Shown here piece by piece: positions 1-8,018 of a DNA stretch of 64,000 nucleotides. This DNA comes from Gemmatimonadota bacterium (GTDB lineage: Bacteria; Gemmatimonadota; Gemmatimonadetes; Longimicrobiales; Gaopeijiaceae), in contig JAJEBW010000018.1 in assembly GCA_022822325.1 (NCBI GenBank), positions 1 through 64,000 of the forward strand, in the 5' to 3' direction. Under the pieces are notes generated by a model. That model searched no databases and was not told the origin of the DNA. It worked only from the letters and a program-made list of their open reading frames with translations. Each line of letters opens with the position of its first letter. Position 1 is the first letter of the stretch. The position numbers and the translations under genes were made by a program.

Positions 1-42
1 TGGAACCCTTGAAACAGGAAGGATAGCGGCTTACACTGTGTT

Positions 43-117
43 GGCATCGGTCCTCCGGCGTGGCTGCGGTGAAGTTGCTGGCACAACCAAACTTAACAGC
101 CCCCGGAGGCCGGTGCC
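43..117. repeat. Imperfect inverted repeat at window start
   Basis: The stretch at 43-58 (ggcatcggtcctccgg) is nearly the reverse complement of 103-117 (ccggaggccggtgcc), with about 44 bp between the arms. It lies about 130 bp upstream of the first gene. It could be a transcript hairpin or a remnant end of a mobile element, but no transposase is visible beside it. Confidence 0.35.
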
Positions 118-248
118 GTCTTATAGGCTTGAGAAATCCGGGCTAAAAGCTCGCTGAAGGCTCGATGCTGAAGGCTCGATAATGCAACCTGCCGTCGGCC
201 CCGAAGGCCGTGTCACGGGGCCGATGCCCCCCTGATGGACCGCCAACC

Positions 249-1469
249 ATGAAGCTGTCTCGCTCCATTTCATACTGCGTTGCGGGTTGTCTGCTGCTCA
301 CCACCGGCGAAGGCAACCCTGCGCTCGCCGCCCAACCTTCCTTCACCATCCGTGACAGCGCTGGCGTGCGCATCGTCGTGAACAGCGGTCCGGCGTGGTC
401 CTCAGAGGCGGAATACCGAATTGGCGCCCGGCCAGTCCTGAAAATCGGCACGGTTGAGGGCGATCCGCACCAGATGTTCGAACAGGTGCGCGGTGTGACG
501 CGCATGGACGACGGGACGATCGTTGTGCTGGAAGGCGGTACGAATGAACTCCGGCTCTTCGACGCGGGCGGCAACTTCGTCCGCAACCTTGGGGGAACCG
601 GCGACGGACCCGGTGAATTCCGTTTTCTGACGGAGATGTGGGTAAGCGGCGACACCATTTTCGGCTTCTGCAACGCCCGGAAACGGATTTCGGTCTTTGG
701 CCGGGATGGACAAGTCCTTGCGAACACCCGTATCGAAGTGGCCGAAGGGGCGGGAAATCCGGCAGCGAAGGGCCATTTCTCCGACGGAACGCTTCTGGTC
801 CTCAGCGCGCCGAGCGGTGTCATTCCAATGACCCAGGGCGTCTTCCCCGGGGCGTCGTGGCGCCTCGACCGCTTTTCGCGCAGCGGCCGGTTCATCAACG
901 AGATTGCCTTCGTGAAGGAGTCGAACAGGTGGGGACACGAAATTTCGGGGCTCCCACCGGGGATGTACCTGCCGCTCTCGCTGGGAATCGGCCCCTACGC
1001 GGCGCGCGACGCCCATGTCCATACCGGAGATCCCACCGAGGGCAGCATCGAACGCTGGGGTGGCGATGGAGACCTGACTCGCGTCATTCGCTGGCCGACT
1101 CCGGAGCTCAGGGTGACTGCACGGCAGAGGAGCCGCTATCGCGTAGCTCACGCCGAGCCGCCGCAAGGGGTAAACCCCGCAAGCTGGAACCGCTACCTGG
1201 ACGAGACGCCGTTTCCGGACCGCATGCCGGCCTACTCGCGCCTGCTGGTCGACGCCCTGGGGAATCTCTGGGCGGAGCGTTATCGGCCGTCCTGGGAGGA
1301 AGGGTCCTCCTGGTACGTCTTTGACGAGCGGGGAGTTTGGCTGGGCGAACTCCCGACCCCGCACGGTCTGAGGATCTTCGAAATCGGCGCCGACCATGTT
1401 CTTGGCCTCGAGCGAGACGAACTTGGCCTTCCATTCGTCGTGATGTTTCCGCTGGCGCGCGCTAGCTGA
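249..1469 (+). CDS. Exported 6-bladed beta-propeller protein
   Basis: Predicted extracytoplasmic beta-propeller of about 406 aa, a family abundant in Gemmatimonadota and Bacteroidota with mostly unknown ligands. The N-terminus has a signal peptide (MKLSRS, then a hydrophobic stretch ending near ALAAQ). Blade-like repeats follow, for example G-x-F-VRNLGGTGDGPGEF near residues 110-128, a hallmark of NHL/6-bladed propellers. The ATG at 249 is chosen because it begins the signal peptide; upstream in-frame codons would add a proline-rich leader. It lies 343 bp before a second propeller gene on the same strand. No catalytic residues are apparent, so a binding or scaffold role is inferred. Confidence 0.75.
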   Translation: MKLSRSISYCVAGCLLLTTGEGNPALAAQPSFTIRDSAGVRIVVNSGPAWSSEAEYRIGARPVLKIGTVEGDPHQMFEQVRGVTRMDDGTIVVLEGGTNELRLFDAGGNFVRNLGGTGDGPGEFRFLTEMWVSGDTIFGFCNARKRISVFGRDGQVLANTRIEVAEGAGNPAAKGHFSDGTLLVLSAPSGVIPMTQGVFPGASWRLDRFSRSGRFINEIAFVKESNRWGHEISGLPPGMYLPLSLGIGPYAARDAHVHTGDPTEGSIERWGGDGDLTRVIRWPTPELRVTARQRSRYRVAHAEPPQGVNPASWNRYLDETPFPDRMPAYSRLLVDALGNLWAERYRPSWEEGSSWYVFDERGVWLGELPTPHGLRIFEIGADHVLGLERDELGLPFVVMFPLARAS

Positions 1470-1812
1470 ACATCAGGGGAGCGGACAGGCCGCGCGGGAC
1501 CGTCGCCGCAGCCCGGCGCGAGGCCCGCGCGGGTCGAGAACGCCATCCCGGGCAACGACGACGCGACGGTCGAGGAACCGGGCTGTCTCACGGCTTCGAC
1601 GCGCCCACGCTCGCCTATGGTCTGCATTTCTAGTAACACACGATACGACAAATACTTGTCCGGAAGTTGGCCGATTTCGCTATCGGAATGCCCATTCAAT
1701 TCGCTTAACCTGTGCGCGTCCAAATCACGGACGGTCCGCCGGGGCCGTTCAAGACTTGCACCGCGTCCGGAGGGGAAGCCATCCGGGACGACCACGATGG
1801 GAGGACATCACG
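1470..1812. other. Intergenic stretch between the two beta-propeller genes
   Basis: No convincing gene is seen. A GC-rich inverted repeat (CCGCGCGGG at 1490-1498, CCCGCGCGG at 1524-1532) lies just after the first gene and could act as a weak terminator, though no T-run follows. The segment 1625-1710 is clearly more AT-rich than its surroundings and is the best candidate for the promoter region of the downstream cluster, but no good -35/-10 pair was found. Confidence 0.4.
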
Positions 1813-2931
1813 ATGGCGATGACGAAGCCGGGCCACCGGCGCAACAATGTGCGTCGAACCCCACAAGGGTTCCACACTCACCTTCCGATTCGGCGCGTTG
1901 GCCGGTTGCTCCCCGGGTTGGCGCTGCTCGCCTGCGAGCGGTCGGGCAACGAGAGGCCGGGTGGGGAGCCCGTGGAAGCGCCACCGTCGGCCACGGCCCC
2001 CGATGCCGAGGGAACCGATCTCGCCGCATTTCGGGAGGCCTTCGAGGTGGTGGGCGAGTTGACCCTGGAGGAAACCGAGGACGCCATGGTGGTCATCCCC
2101 ATGGTGTATCCGGTGGAGGGTGGACGATTCCTCCTCGTCGAACCGATGGAGGGCAAGGTGAATCTCTATGGCCCCGATGGCGGTCTCATAAGAACCGTGG
2201 GCCGAAGCGGGGGCGGACCGGGGGAATTCGCGTTTCCGATGGGCGGCGATCTGTTGCCGAATGGCGCGGTCGCCGTGGCGGATGTCGGGAGCCCCAGACT
2301 CACCTTCTTCCCGGCGGAGGACGGCGGCGATCCGGAGGTGATGCTCTCTCCTCTGGAGGCGGCCGCGGGAATCTGGGGTCTCGGGGGTGCGCGCTACCTC
2401 TTGGCCGGGGTCGTGTCCCTGAGCGAGGAAAGACCCAGTCTCCTGCACATCTGGAACCGCGAATCCGGCGAGTTGGAGAACAGCTTCATGCCGATCGGAG
2501 TGCCGGATCGGGTGCTGCCGCGGGCTCGGAGTGCGCCGGCATCGAATGCCGTGATCCGGGGAGACACGATATGGGGAGTCTGGGCGCTCTCGGACACGCT
2601 CTACGGGTTCGACCTCATGGGCGAGCTCCGTGAACGAATCCCCATCCCGATGCCGCGCCCCATCGGGGACATCGGAGACCGGTCCCGGCAGACTCCGAAT
2701 GTCTACCGGCCGTATCCGCTCAACGTTGGTCGCATGGCGGTCTCGACCGTGGTGGGAGACGTGTCCGATGCCGAGTGGGATCTCGTCATCATGGACCGGG
2801 CCGGCAACGCTCTCTGGGGGGGAATCGACATCCCGCGGCTTATGGTGGTCGCCGATGATCTGTTCTACTTCGACGATCCGGCCTCCGAGCTGCCGAACCG
2901 GTGGCTTGTGGCGCGATGGAGGGGGCCGTGA
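1813..2931 (+). CDS. Beta-propeller lipoprotein
   Basis: A 372-aa lipoprotein with a 6-bladed beta-propeller body. A basic N-terminus leads to a hydrophobic stretch ending in the lipobox LLAC, followed by a Ser/Pro/Glu-rich linker. Blade motifs include the G-x-I-RTVGRSGGGPGEF type, the same signature as in the gene at 249. The ATG at 1813 is preceded by GGAGG; an in-frame ATG at 1756 would add 19 residues before the signal. Its 3' end overlaps the next lipoprotein gene by 16 bp, indicating co-transcription. The role is unknown; membrane-anchored recognition of a neighbouring secreted product is one possibility (inference). Confidence 0.75.
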   Translation: MAMTKPGHRRNNVRRTPQGFHTHLPIRRVGRLLPGLALLACERSGNERPGGEPVEAPPSATAPDAEGTDLAAFREAFEVVGELTLEETEDAMVVIPMVYPVEGGRFLLVEPMEGKVNLYGPDGGLIRTVGRSGGGPGEFAFPMGGDLLPNGAVAVADVGSPRLTFFPAEDGGDPEVMLSPLEAAAGIWGLGGARYLLAGVVSLSEERPSLLHIWNRESGELENSFMPIGVPDRVLPRARSAPASNAVIRGDTIWGVWALSDTLYGFDLMGELRERIPIPMPRPIGDIGDRSRQTPNVYRPYPLNVGRMAVSTVVGDVSDAEWDLVIMDRAGNALWGGIDIPRLMVVADDLFYFDDPASELPNRWLVARWRGP

Positions 2932-3548
2932 GGGGTCGGCGGTGGAGACCTGGACCGATCGCCCCTTTGGCTCTTGCGGCACTCGCGAGCTGCGGTCCGG
3001 GCGAGACCGATGGGAACCCCGGTGCGCGAAACGGCGATGCGATGCCGCTGATCGCTGCCCCCCCTGGAGTGCCGACGCTGGTATGGGTGATCGATGCGCA
3101 GGCCTGCCTGGGATGCGATCTCAATGACCCCGCCCGCATCGTGCGGTCGGTCCAGAGGAGCGGGGGAGGGGCTTTCGCGACTCAGGTGATCGCGCTCTCG
3201 GACCAGGGGGAAGCGGATCGCGGTCTCGTGGAGGGATTTCTGCAGTCCCACCGCATCTCCGGCCATGTGGCCATGCACTCCTACCGGGACCACGCGTATG
3301 CCTTCGGCGCCGGTCCGGTTCCAGGATTCTACCTGGTGGACGGAGGGGGAACGATAAGAGCCGTGGTCGGCGCCGGCGAAGCGGAGAAGTGGCGCTCGGC
3401 CGCGGAATCGTTGGACATCGCCGGTTTCCTGATATCCTTGGCAGAGGAAGGAGAAGAAGAAAGAGGAGGAGGCGACGGAAGAGAGGGTGACGAAAGAGAA
3501 GGCGACGAAAGAGAAGGCGACGAAACCAGTGTCGGCGCGGACGGATGA
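2916..3548 (+). CDS. Thioredoxin-like lipoprotein with CLGC motif
   Basis: A lipoprotein of about 210 aa. An N-terminal hydrophobic segment ends in LASC, followed by a domain containing CxxC (CLGC) after a beta-strand (PTLVWVID). A later G-P-V-P-G-F-Y segment fits the cis-proline loop of thioredoxin folds. A periplasmic thiol-disulfide or redox-sensing role is inferred. The C-terminus is a low-complexity acidic tail of G-D-x-R-E repeats. The ATG at 2916 starts inside the upstream propeller gene; a GTG at 2901 is an alternative. Its position directly before two short Cys-rich exported peptides suggests it acts on their cysteines, but this is not shown. Confidence 0.65.
   Translation: MEGAVRGRRWRPGPIAPLALAALASCGPGETDGNPGARNGDAMPLIAAPPGVPTLVWVIDAQACLGCDLNDPARIVRSVQRSGGGAFATQVIALSDQGEADRGLVEGFLQSHRISGHVAMHSYRDHAYAFGAGPVPGFYLVDGGGTIRAVVGAGEAEKWRSAAESLDIAGFLISLAEEGEEERGGGDGREGDEREGDEREGDETSVGADG
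3489..3527 (+). repeat. 15-bp tandem repeat in lipoprotein 3' end
   Basis: The unit gacgaaagagaaggc occurs twice back to back at 3489-3518, with a third partial copy after it. It encodes a DEREG pentapeptide repeat and is in frame, so copy-number change would lengthen or shorten the acidic tail without a frameshift. Confidence 0.8.
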
Positions 3549-3641
3549 CGCGAAGCACTCGGAATACCGGGCCGCCGGACGGGATTGCCGGCGTGGTCCG
3601 GCCCAATCACAAATCGCAAGACGCGAAGAAAGGAACGAAGA

Positions 3642-3908
3642 ATGGCGAATACGAACGGAAACCCTGGAAGGCGCGGCGCGGCGTGGTCTCGCCGGGTCGT
3701 GATGGCGGGAGTCGCGCTCTCGGTAGCGATCGGCGCACCGTTGCGCTCCGCGACGGCGGAGGTGGCTGCCGCTCAGGTCGATCATACGGTGATTGATCAT
3801 TCCCACAGGTGGAACCTCACCTTCTGGGGTCTTGATTTCTGCATCCTGAACTGCGTACCGGGGCTCGGCCTTTGCTGCGGCGAGGAGGAAGACATCCCGC
3901 TGCTCTGA
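3642..3908 (+). CDS. Short exported Cys-rich peptide 1
   Basis: An 88-aa protein not recognised as a named family. A basic N-terminus (GRRGAAWSRR) and hydrophobic core (VVMAGVALSVAIGAP) are followed by likely cleavage sites (SATA, VAAAQ). The mature part is only about 45 residues and ends in a cluster C-x3-C-x6-CC, an acidic EEED and PLL. The start at 3642 has AAAGGAACGAAG upstream. It follows the CxxC lipoprotein by 93 bp and precedes a second peptide with the same cysteine layout. It could be a secreted signal or structural peptide, or an analogue of the NVEALA-type peptides found beside beta-propeller genes in Bacteroidota (analogy only). Confidence 0.6.
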   Translation: MANTNGNPGRRGAAWSRRVVMAGVALSVAIGAPLRSATAEVAAAQVDHTVIDHSHRWNLTFWGLDFCILNCVPGLGLCCGEEEDIPLL

Positions 3909-3969
3909 TGCACCAGGTCATCCCTGGAACGGACCAAATCCGAAACTGCCCTGGAACCAGGGCACGATC

Positions 3970-4014
3970 ATGGAGGACAAAGTCATGGAGGACACAATCA
4001 TGGAGAATGAGAGA
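3970..4014 (+). repeat. 15-bp tandem start-codon/SD module
   Basis: ATGGAGGACAAAGTC, ATGGAGGACACAATC and a degenerate third unit ATGGAGAATGAGAGA run in tandem. Each has an in-frame ATG, and each GGAG(G) sits at good Shine-Dalgarno distance from the next ATG (3985, 4000, 4015). The start of the following peptide gene is therefore ambiguous and possibly redundant. Confidence 0.75.
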
Positions 4015-4314
4015 ATGAATGCAACCGGAACAACAACACACACCGAGATCAACCCCACAATCTCCAACCCGCCGCGCAGTCGGCGGACCGCGCGGCCGCT
4101 CGCGAGCTGGTCGGGGCGGGCGATGCTGCTCCTGGGCATCTTCGTGCCGACGATCGGTGGCCTGGCTACTCCCAACCGGGCGGAGGCGCAGTATGGTGAG
4201 TTGAGAAAGGCCAGCGAGTGGTTGATCTTTACCATCTGTCACCGGAAACCCTGTCCCGGCAAGCACGAGGACTGCTGCATCGTAAGGCCTCGCGACAACC
4301 ATCCGTTGTTCTAG
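3970..4314 (+). CDS. Short exported Cys-rich peptide 2
   Basis: A 114-aa protein from the first ATG, or 99 aa from the ATG at 4015. A Thr/Asn-rich leader and RRTARP precede a hydrophobic core (AMLLLGIFVPTIGGLA) and a probable cleavage after NRAEA, leaving a mature peptide of about 40 residues. The mature part carries C-x4-C-x6-CC and ends in HPLF, closely parallel to the peptide at 3642 (C-x3-C-x6-CC, ending PLL). The sequences between the cysteines are otherwise different, so the pair looks like diverged paralogues. It is probably co-transcribed with the lipoprotein upstream. The function is unknown; a post-translationally modified or disulfide-bonded secreted peptide is inferred. Confidence 0.6.
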   Translation: MEDKVMEDTIMENERMNATGTTTHTEINPTISNPPRSRRTARPLASWSGRAMLLLGIFVPTIGGLATPNRAEAQYGELRKASEWLIFTICHRKPCPGKHEDCCIVRPRDNHPLF

Positions 4315-4656
4315 CTTGGGGAGTGGGTCCGCTTCTCCTGAGCGCTGGACCGTGAGTCGGACGTAGGCCGAATTGTGCCGACGCTCTCCCGGCCCCGAAT
4401 CCCGAACCTTCCTCTGCCAGCCGGCGGGCCGAAGTTTCTTCGGCCCGCCGGCATCTCGTTTGTCCCCATCCCGGATATGCCCCATATCCGGCGAGAACCG
4501 CGACAGGAACGGCGCGACCGACGCATGTAGCTCCCGAGCGAACCGGGGCGCCGGCGACGGAACGCCCGTACCCCTTTCAGCCGCCGTCGCGACGGGGTTC
4601 GCAGTCTGTCCGCGGTTTCGCGGGCAAAGATCTCTGGAAGAACCGGATTTGGCGTC
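4315..4656. other. Convergent intergenic region with hairpins
   Basis: This gap separates the peptide gene from the convergent bshB1 gene. It contains the strong hairpin at 4420-4452 (listed separately) and a smaller one at 4471-4491 (CCGGATAT / ATATCCGG, 5-nt loop). No coding sequence with convincing support is seen. Confidence 0.6.
4420..4452. terminator. Strong hairpin, probable bidirectional terminator
   Basis: Two perfect 14-bp arms (GCCGGCGGGCCGAA / TTCGGCCCGCCGGC) surround a 5-nt loop GTTTC, between convergent genes. The downstream tail on the + strand (atctcgtttgt) is only modestly T-rich. Confidence 0.6.
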
Positions 4657-5382
4657 TCAGAAGGTCGGAACCGTAAGCTGTCCCAGCGTCGGCGCCTCGA
4701 CCGTTTCTTCCGTCCAGTACGGCTCTCCGCAGGCGCGCCGAATCAGCGCACCCCACGAAGCGTGCGCGCTCCGGATCTGGTCCAGGAGCGATCGCTCCCC
4801 CCCTGGGAAGACTTCTCCAAGGCCGCGTTTTCCCTCGACCTGCGTGCGATAGGCGGCGAGAGCCTCGATCTTGCGGTCCATCTGGTCGGTGACGTCCACC
4901 ACGAAGGTGGGTTTGGCCGGGGCTTTGGCAAAGGCAAGTGCGTAGACGAGCTTCTCGGGGCGGTGAGGAACGCCGGCAGCCGGGAATTTGGCCAGCCCGG
5001 CCAGGAAGCTCGCATCACGCGCGAGTCGCGCGGCGGCCCGGTGGTCGGGGTGGCGCCCGGTTCGCGCATGCGTGACCACGACGCGCGGTCGCAGCTCCCG
5101 CAGGATCGTCGCAACCTGGGCCCGGCTTCCGGGATCGTTGACAAGCGCTGAGTCAGGGAGTCCGGCGCACCGTCGAATCGCAAGTCCCATCACCGCGGCG
5201 GCCCGGGCAGCTTCCCTGGACCGCGACTCCCGGGTGCCGCGCGATCCGGCCTCTCCGGCAGTCAGATCCAGGACTCCCGTGCGCTCCCCCGCGTCGGCCG
5301 ACTTGATGAGAGCGCCCCCGCAAAAGATCTCCGCGTCGTCGGGGTGGGCCATGATGGCCAGAAGGTCCAGCGGCGCGGTCAT
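4657..5382 (-). CDS. bshB1: Bacillithiol biosynthesis deacetylase BshB1
   Basis: A 241-aa member of the PIG-L/LmbE zinc deacetylase family. BshB1 removes the acetyl group from GlcNAc-malate in bacillithiol synthesis. The metal-binding HPDD is at residues 13-16, the GEAGSRGT motif near 43-50, and the second His motif HPDH at 111-114; a late AYRTQ motif is typical of BshB1. Length is normal. It lies 34 bp downstream of two efflux permease genes on the same strand and may be read through from them. The alternative is a generic PIG-L deacetylase of another small molecule, but the motif set favours BshB1. No bshA or bshC is in the window. Confidence 0.88.
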   Translation of the reverse strand: MTAPLDLLAIMAHPDDAEIFCGGALIKSADAGERTGVLDLTAGEAGSRGTRESRSREAARAAAVMGLAIRRCAGLPDSALVNDPGSRAQVATILRELRPRVVVTHARTGRHPDHRAAARLARDASFLAGLAKFPAAGVPHRPEKLVYALAFAKAPAKPTFVVDVTDQMDRKIEALAAYRTQVEGKRGLGEVFPGGERSLLDQIRSAHASWGALIRRACGEPYWTEETVEAPTLGQLTVPTF

Positions 5383-5416
5383 CTGCGGTCACCCCATTGC
5401 TTCCAGGAACGAATCG

Positions 5417-6766
5417 TCACTCGAAGCGCAACGCCTCGACCGGATCCAGACGGGAGGCCCGCATTGCCGGCAACATCCCGAAGAGGATTCCGGTGACGAT
5501 TGCCAGAGCGATGGCCGCGGCGACCGACCAGAGCGGAATGCGTGCGGGCAGCGGCGAAATCGCGGCCAGGATCTCGCTCGCGCCCCACCCGACCAGCAGC
5601 CCCGAGATCGCGCCGGCCGCAGTGAGGATCGACGCCTCGATCAGGAACTGCCACTTGATCTCCTGCCGGGTAGCGCCCATAGCTTTGCGAATCCCGATTT
5701 CGCGCGTTCGCTCGGTAACCGAGATCAACATGATGCCGATCACGCCGATGCCGCCAACCATCATCCCGATGGAGGAGAGTCCCACCAGCACCAGGAAGAA
5801 CATCCCGGACAACTGATCGAAGGCCTCCTGAATCTGTTGCGCGCGCATGATCGCAAAGTTGTTGTCCTCGTCGGGAGCGAGTTCACGCATCGATCGCAAT
5901 GCCGACACCACCTCGTTCTCGGCTTCGGTCGAGGTGACGCCGTCGCGAGGGACCACCTCCACGGCCGCGAAGGTCCACCGGGTGCGCGCCTTGAGCCGCT
6001 TGTCCGCAGTGGTGAATGGGACCAACGCGTAGTTGCCGGCCACCTCCCCGAAAAGGTTGTCCAGAGGTTTGAAGACTCCGACCACCGTGAAGCGCTCGTT
6101 GGCCGCTCGCCTGCCCGCATTGACCCTGACCTGCCTCCCCACCGGGTCGATCTCTCCGAAGACGGCCTCCGCGACCTCCTGCGTGATGACGACGACCGGC
6201 CGCGCCTGGTCCACCTCCACCGGTGTGAAGTTCCGTCCTGAAACGAAATCGCCCGGCGTCGAACTGGTCCAGGTGGAGGACACCCCCCGCCAGCCCAGAT
6301 TCCTGACCCACTCGGACTCAAAGCGAATGGCGGCTCCGAAGTCGAAGGATGCGGTCGTTTGGCCGATCGCCGGAAGCCCCTGAATACGCCGGATCTCGCG
6401 ATCGGTGATCGGGGGTTTGTCGAACCAGGGAGGCCTTCCCGAGTTGAACGAGACGCGAGCGTCCGAAAAATCGAAGGGCATCACCGTGAAGTTCTCGGGA
6501 CTCGATGCCGTGAAGATATCCATGACCTCGGTGCGCAGGCCAGTGATCATCGCCGCGACCGTCACCACCACTCCCGTCCCCACGCCCACGCCCAGGACCG
6601 CCAGGACGGTTCGCATCCAATTGCCGCTCAGCGCCTGCAGCGCCACCCGGGTGCCCTCGGAGACGATGCGCAGGACCGGGACTCCGGCTTCGCTCGCCGA
6701 AGCGCCCGGAATGCGGGAGGAAGCGGGCGCGCGATCGCTGGGCCGGGACTGGAGCATATCGTTCAT
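5417..6766 (-). CDS. MacB/FtsX-type ABC transporter permease
   Basis: A 449-aa MacB-family permease subunit. A cytoplasmic N-terminus is followed by one TM helix (about 40-63), a large periplasmic MacB_PCD-like domain, and three C-terminal TM helices forming the FtsX domain, with the typical ERTREIGIRKAMGA motif. It is the distal permease of a five-gene minus-strand operon. Its ATG overlaps the upstream permease stop by 4 bp (ATGA). Such permeases power export only together with a separate ATPase, which is not encoded here. Likely role: mechanotransmission in a tripartite efflux pump with the adaptor and TolC genes. Confidence 0.9.
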   Translation of the reverse strand: MNDMLQSRPSDRAPASSRIPGASASEAGVPVLRIVSEGTRVALQALSGNWMRTVLAVLGVGVGTGVVVTVAAMITGLRTEVMDIFTASSPENFTVMPFDFSDARVSFNSGRPPWFDKPPITDREIRRIQGLPAIGQTTASFDFGAAIRFESEWVRNLGWRGVSSTWTSSTPGDFVSGRNFTPVEVDQARPVVVITQEVAEAVFGEIDPVGRQVRVNAGRRAANERFTVVGVFKPLDNLFGEVAGNYALVPFTTADKRLKARTRWTFAAVEVVPRDGVTSTEAENEVVSALRSMRELAPDEDNNFAIMRAQQIQEAFDQLSGMFFLVLVGLSSIGMMVGGIGVIGIMLISVTERTREIGIRKAMGATRQEIKWQFLIEASILTAAGAISGLLVGWGASEILAAISPLPARIPLWSVAAAIALAIVTGILFGMLPAMRASRLDPVEALRFE

Positions 6767-8004
6767 TCGTGCCTCAATGCATCAACGGGATTCAGCTTTG
6801 CGGCTCGCGACGCCGGATACACCCCCGACACGACCCCGACGAGGATCCCGAGGGACAGACCGAAGGCCATCCACTTCGGCGCAATCGCGACGGGAAGGGG
6901 AGACACCGCGGCCACGGCGATGGTGAGGCCAATTCCCACTCCGATGCCGACGATGGCCCCCATCCCCGAGAGTGTTCCGCTCTCGATCAGCACCTGTGCC
7001 ACAATGTCGGCGCGCCGGGCCCCCAGCGCCTTGCGGATTCCGATTTCGCTGGTGCGCTCCATGACCGACACCAGCATGATGTTCATGATGACGATTCCCC
7101 CCACCACCAGCGAGATGCCCACCAGGCCGGGCAGCGCCATGAAGAGCAACTGGCTGATCACGTCCCATGCATTGAGCGAAGCCTCGGCCGTTTCCGCCGC
7201 GAAGTTGTTCGCATCGGCGGGACCGAGTCCCCTGCGGGTCCGCATGAGCTCCACGACCTCGTTCCGGAGGGGACCCACCCCTTCGGGCGTTTCGGCTCTG
7301 AAGACGATTCGGTCCACCCTGCCGCGCGGCGCGGTAATGTTCTGCAGCGGGGATCGCGCGGGACCGATGGCCAGGTTGTCCAGGGAGTTGCCCAGGAAGG
7401 ATCCCTGCTCTTCGATGACTCCCAGCACGCGGTAGGGAAACCCGCGAATGCGCACCCGTCGGCCCACCGGATCGGCGGCGTCGAAGAGCACTTCGGCCGT
7501 GGACTTGCCCAGAACCACCACCGGGATCCCGCGCTCCGCCTCCTGGCGGGTGAAGGCCCGGCCGCGCTCCAACTCCCAGTTGCGGATCTCGAAGATCTCC
7601 GGCGCGGCGCCGACGAGACGCACATTCTCGGCCCGGACACCGGTCTCCGACTCGATCTCCCCGCCTGCGTCGCTCTCGGGCGAAATGGATGCAGGCAACC
7701 GGATCCGTTCCTGCAGATAGTCCAGATCCCGGAAGGTGAGGCGCGGCGCCCGCGCGAGAGCCCTGGCCTCCGCGGCGGTGGTCGCGATCTCGAACTGGGG
7801 GTTGTGACTGAGCGTGACGGTATTGACCCCGATGATCCGCTGGGTGAGCGTACTGCGAATGTACTGGTCCATTCCCTCGACGATGCTCACCACGACCACG
7901 AGGAACATCACGCCGACGATGACGCCGAGCAGGCTGAAGAAGCTCTTCAACCGGTTGGACCGAATCTGGTCCCAGGCCAGCCGCATCCCCTCCAGGAATC
8001 GCAT
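6763..8004 (-). CDS. MacB/FtsX-type ABC transporter permease (paralogue)
   Basis: A 413-aa second permease with the same layout: a TM helix near residues 20-42, a periplasmic domain and three C-terminal TM helices with ERTSEIGIRKALGA. The ATG at 8004 (MRFLEGMRL) is used; the open frame runs far upstream but antisense to other genes, so a longer form is unlikely. It starts 14 bp after the adaptor gene's stop and overlaps the next permease by 4 bp. The two permeases probably form a heterodimer. The ATPase gene normally found in such operons is missing. Confidence 0.9.
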   Translation of the reverse strand: MRFLEGMRLAWDQIRSNRLKSFFSLLGVIVGVMFLVVVVSIVEGMDQYIRSTLTQRIIGVNTVTLSHNPQFEIATTAAEARALARAPRLTFRDLDYLQERIRLPASISPESDAGGEIESETGVRAENVRLVGAAPEIFEIRNWELERGRAFTRQEAERGIPVVVLGKSTAEVLFDAADPVGRRVRIRGFPYRVLGVIEEQGSFLGNSLDNLAIGPARSPLQNITAPRGRVDRIVFRAETPEGVGPLRNEVVELMRTRRGLGPADANNFAAETAEASLNAWDVISQLLFMALPGLVGISLVVGGIVIMNIMLVSVMERTSEIGIRKALGARRADIVAQVLIESGTLSGMGAIVGIGVGIGLTIAVAAVSPLPVAIAPKWMAFGLSLGILVGVVSGVYPASRAAKLNPVDALRHE

Positions 8005-8018
8005 GAACGACGGTGGCG

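Noticed and set aside
1280-1795. Minus-strand frame filling the gap between the two propeller genes
   Set aside because: The translation has no domain or SD and overlaps the end of the first propeller gene.
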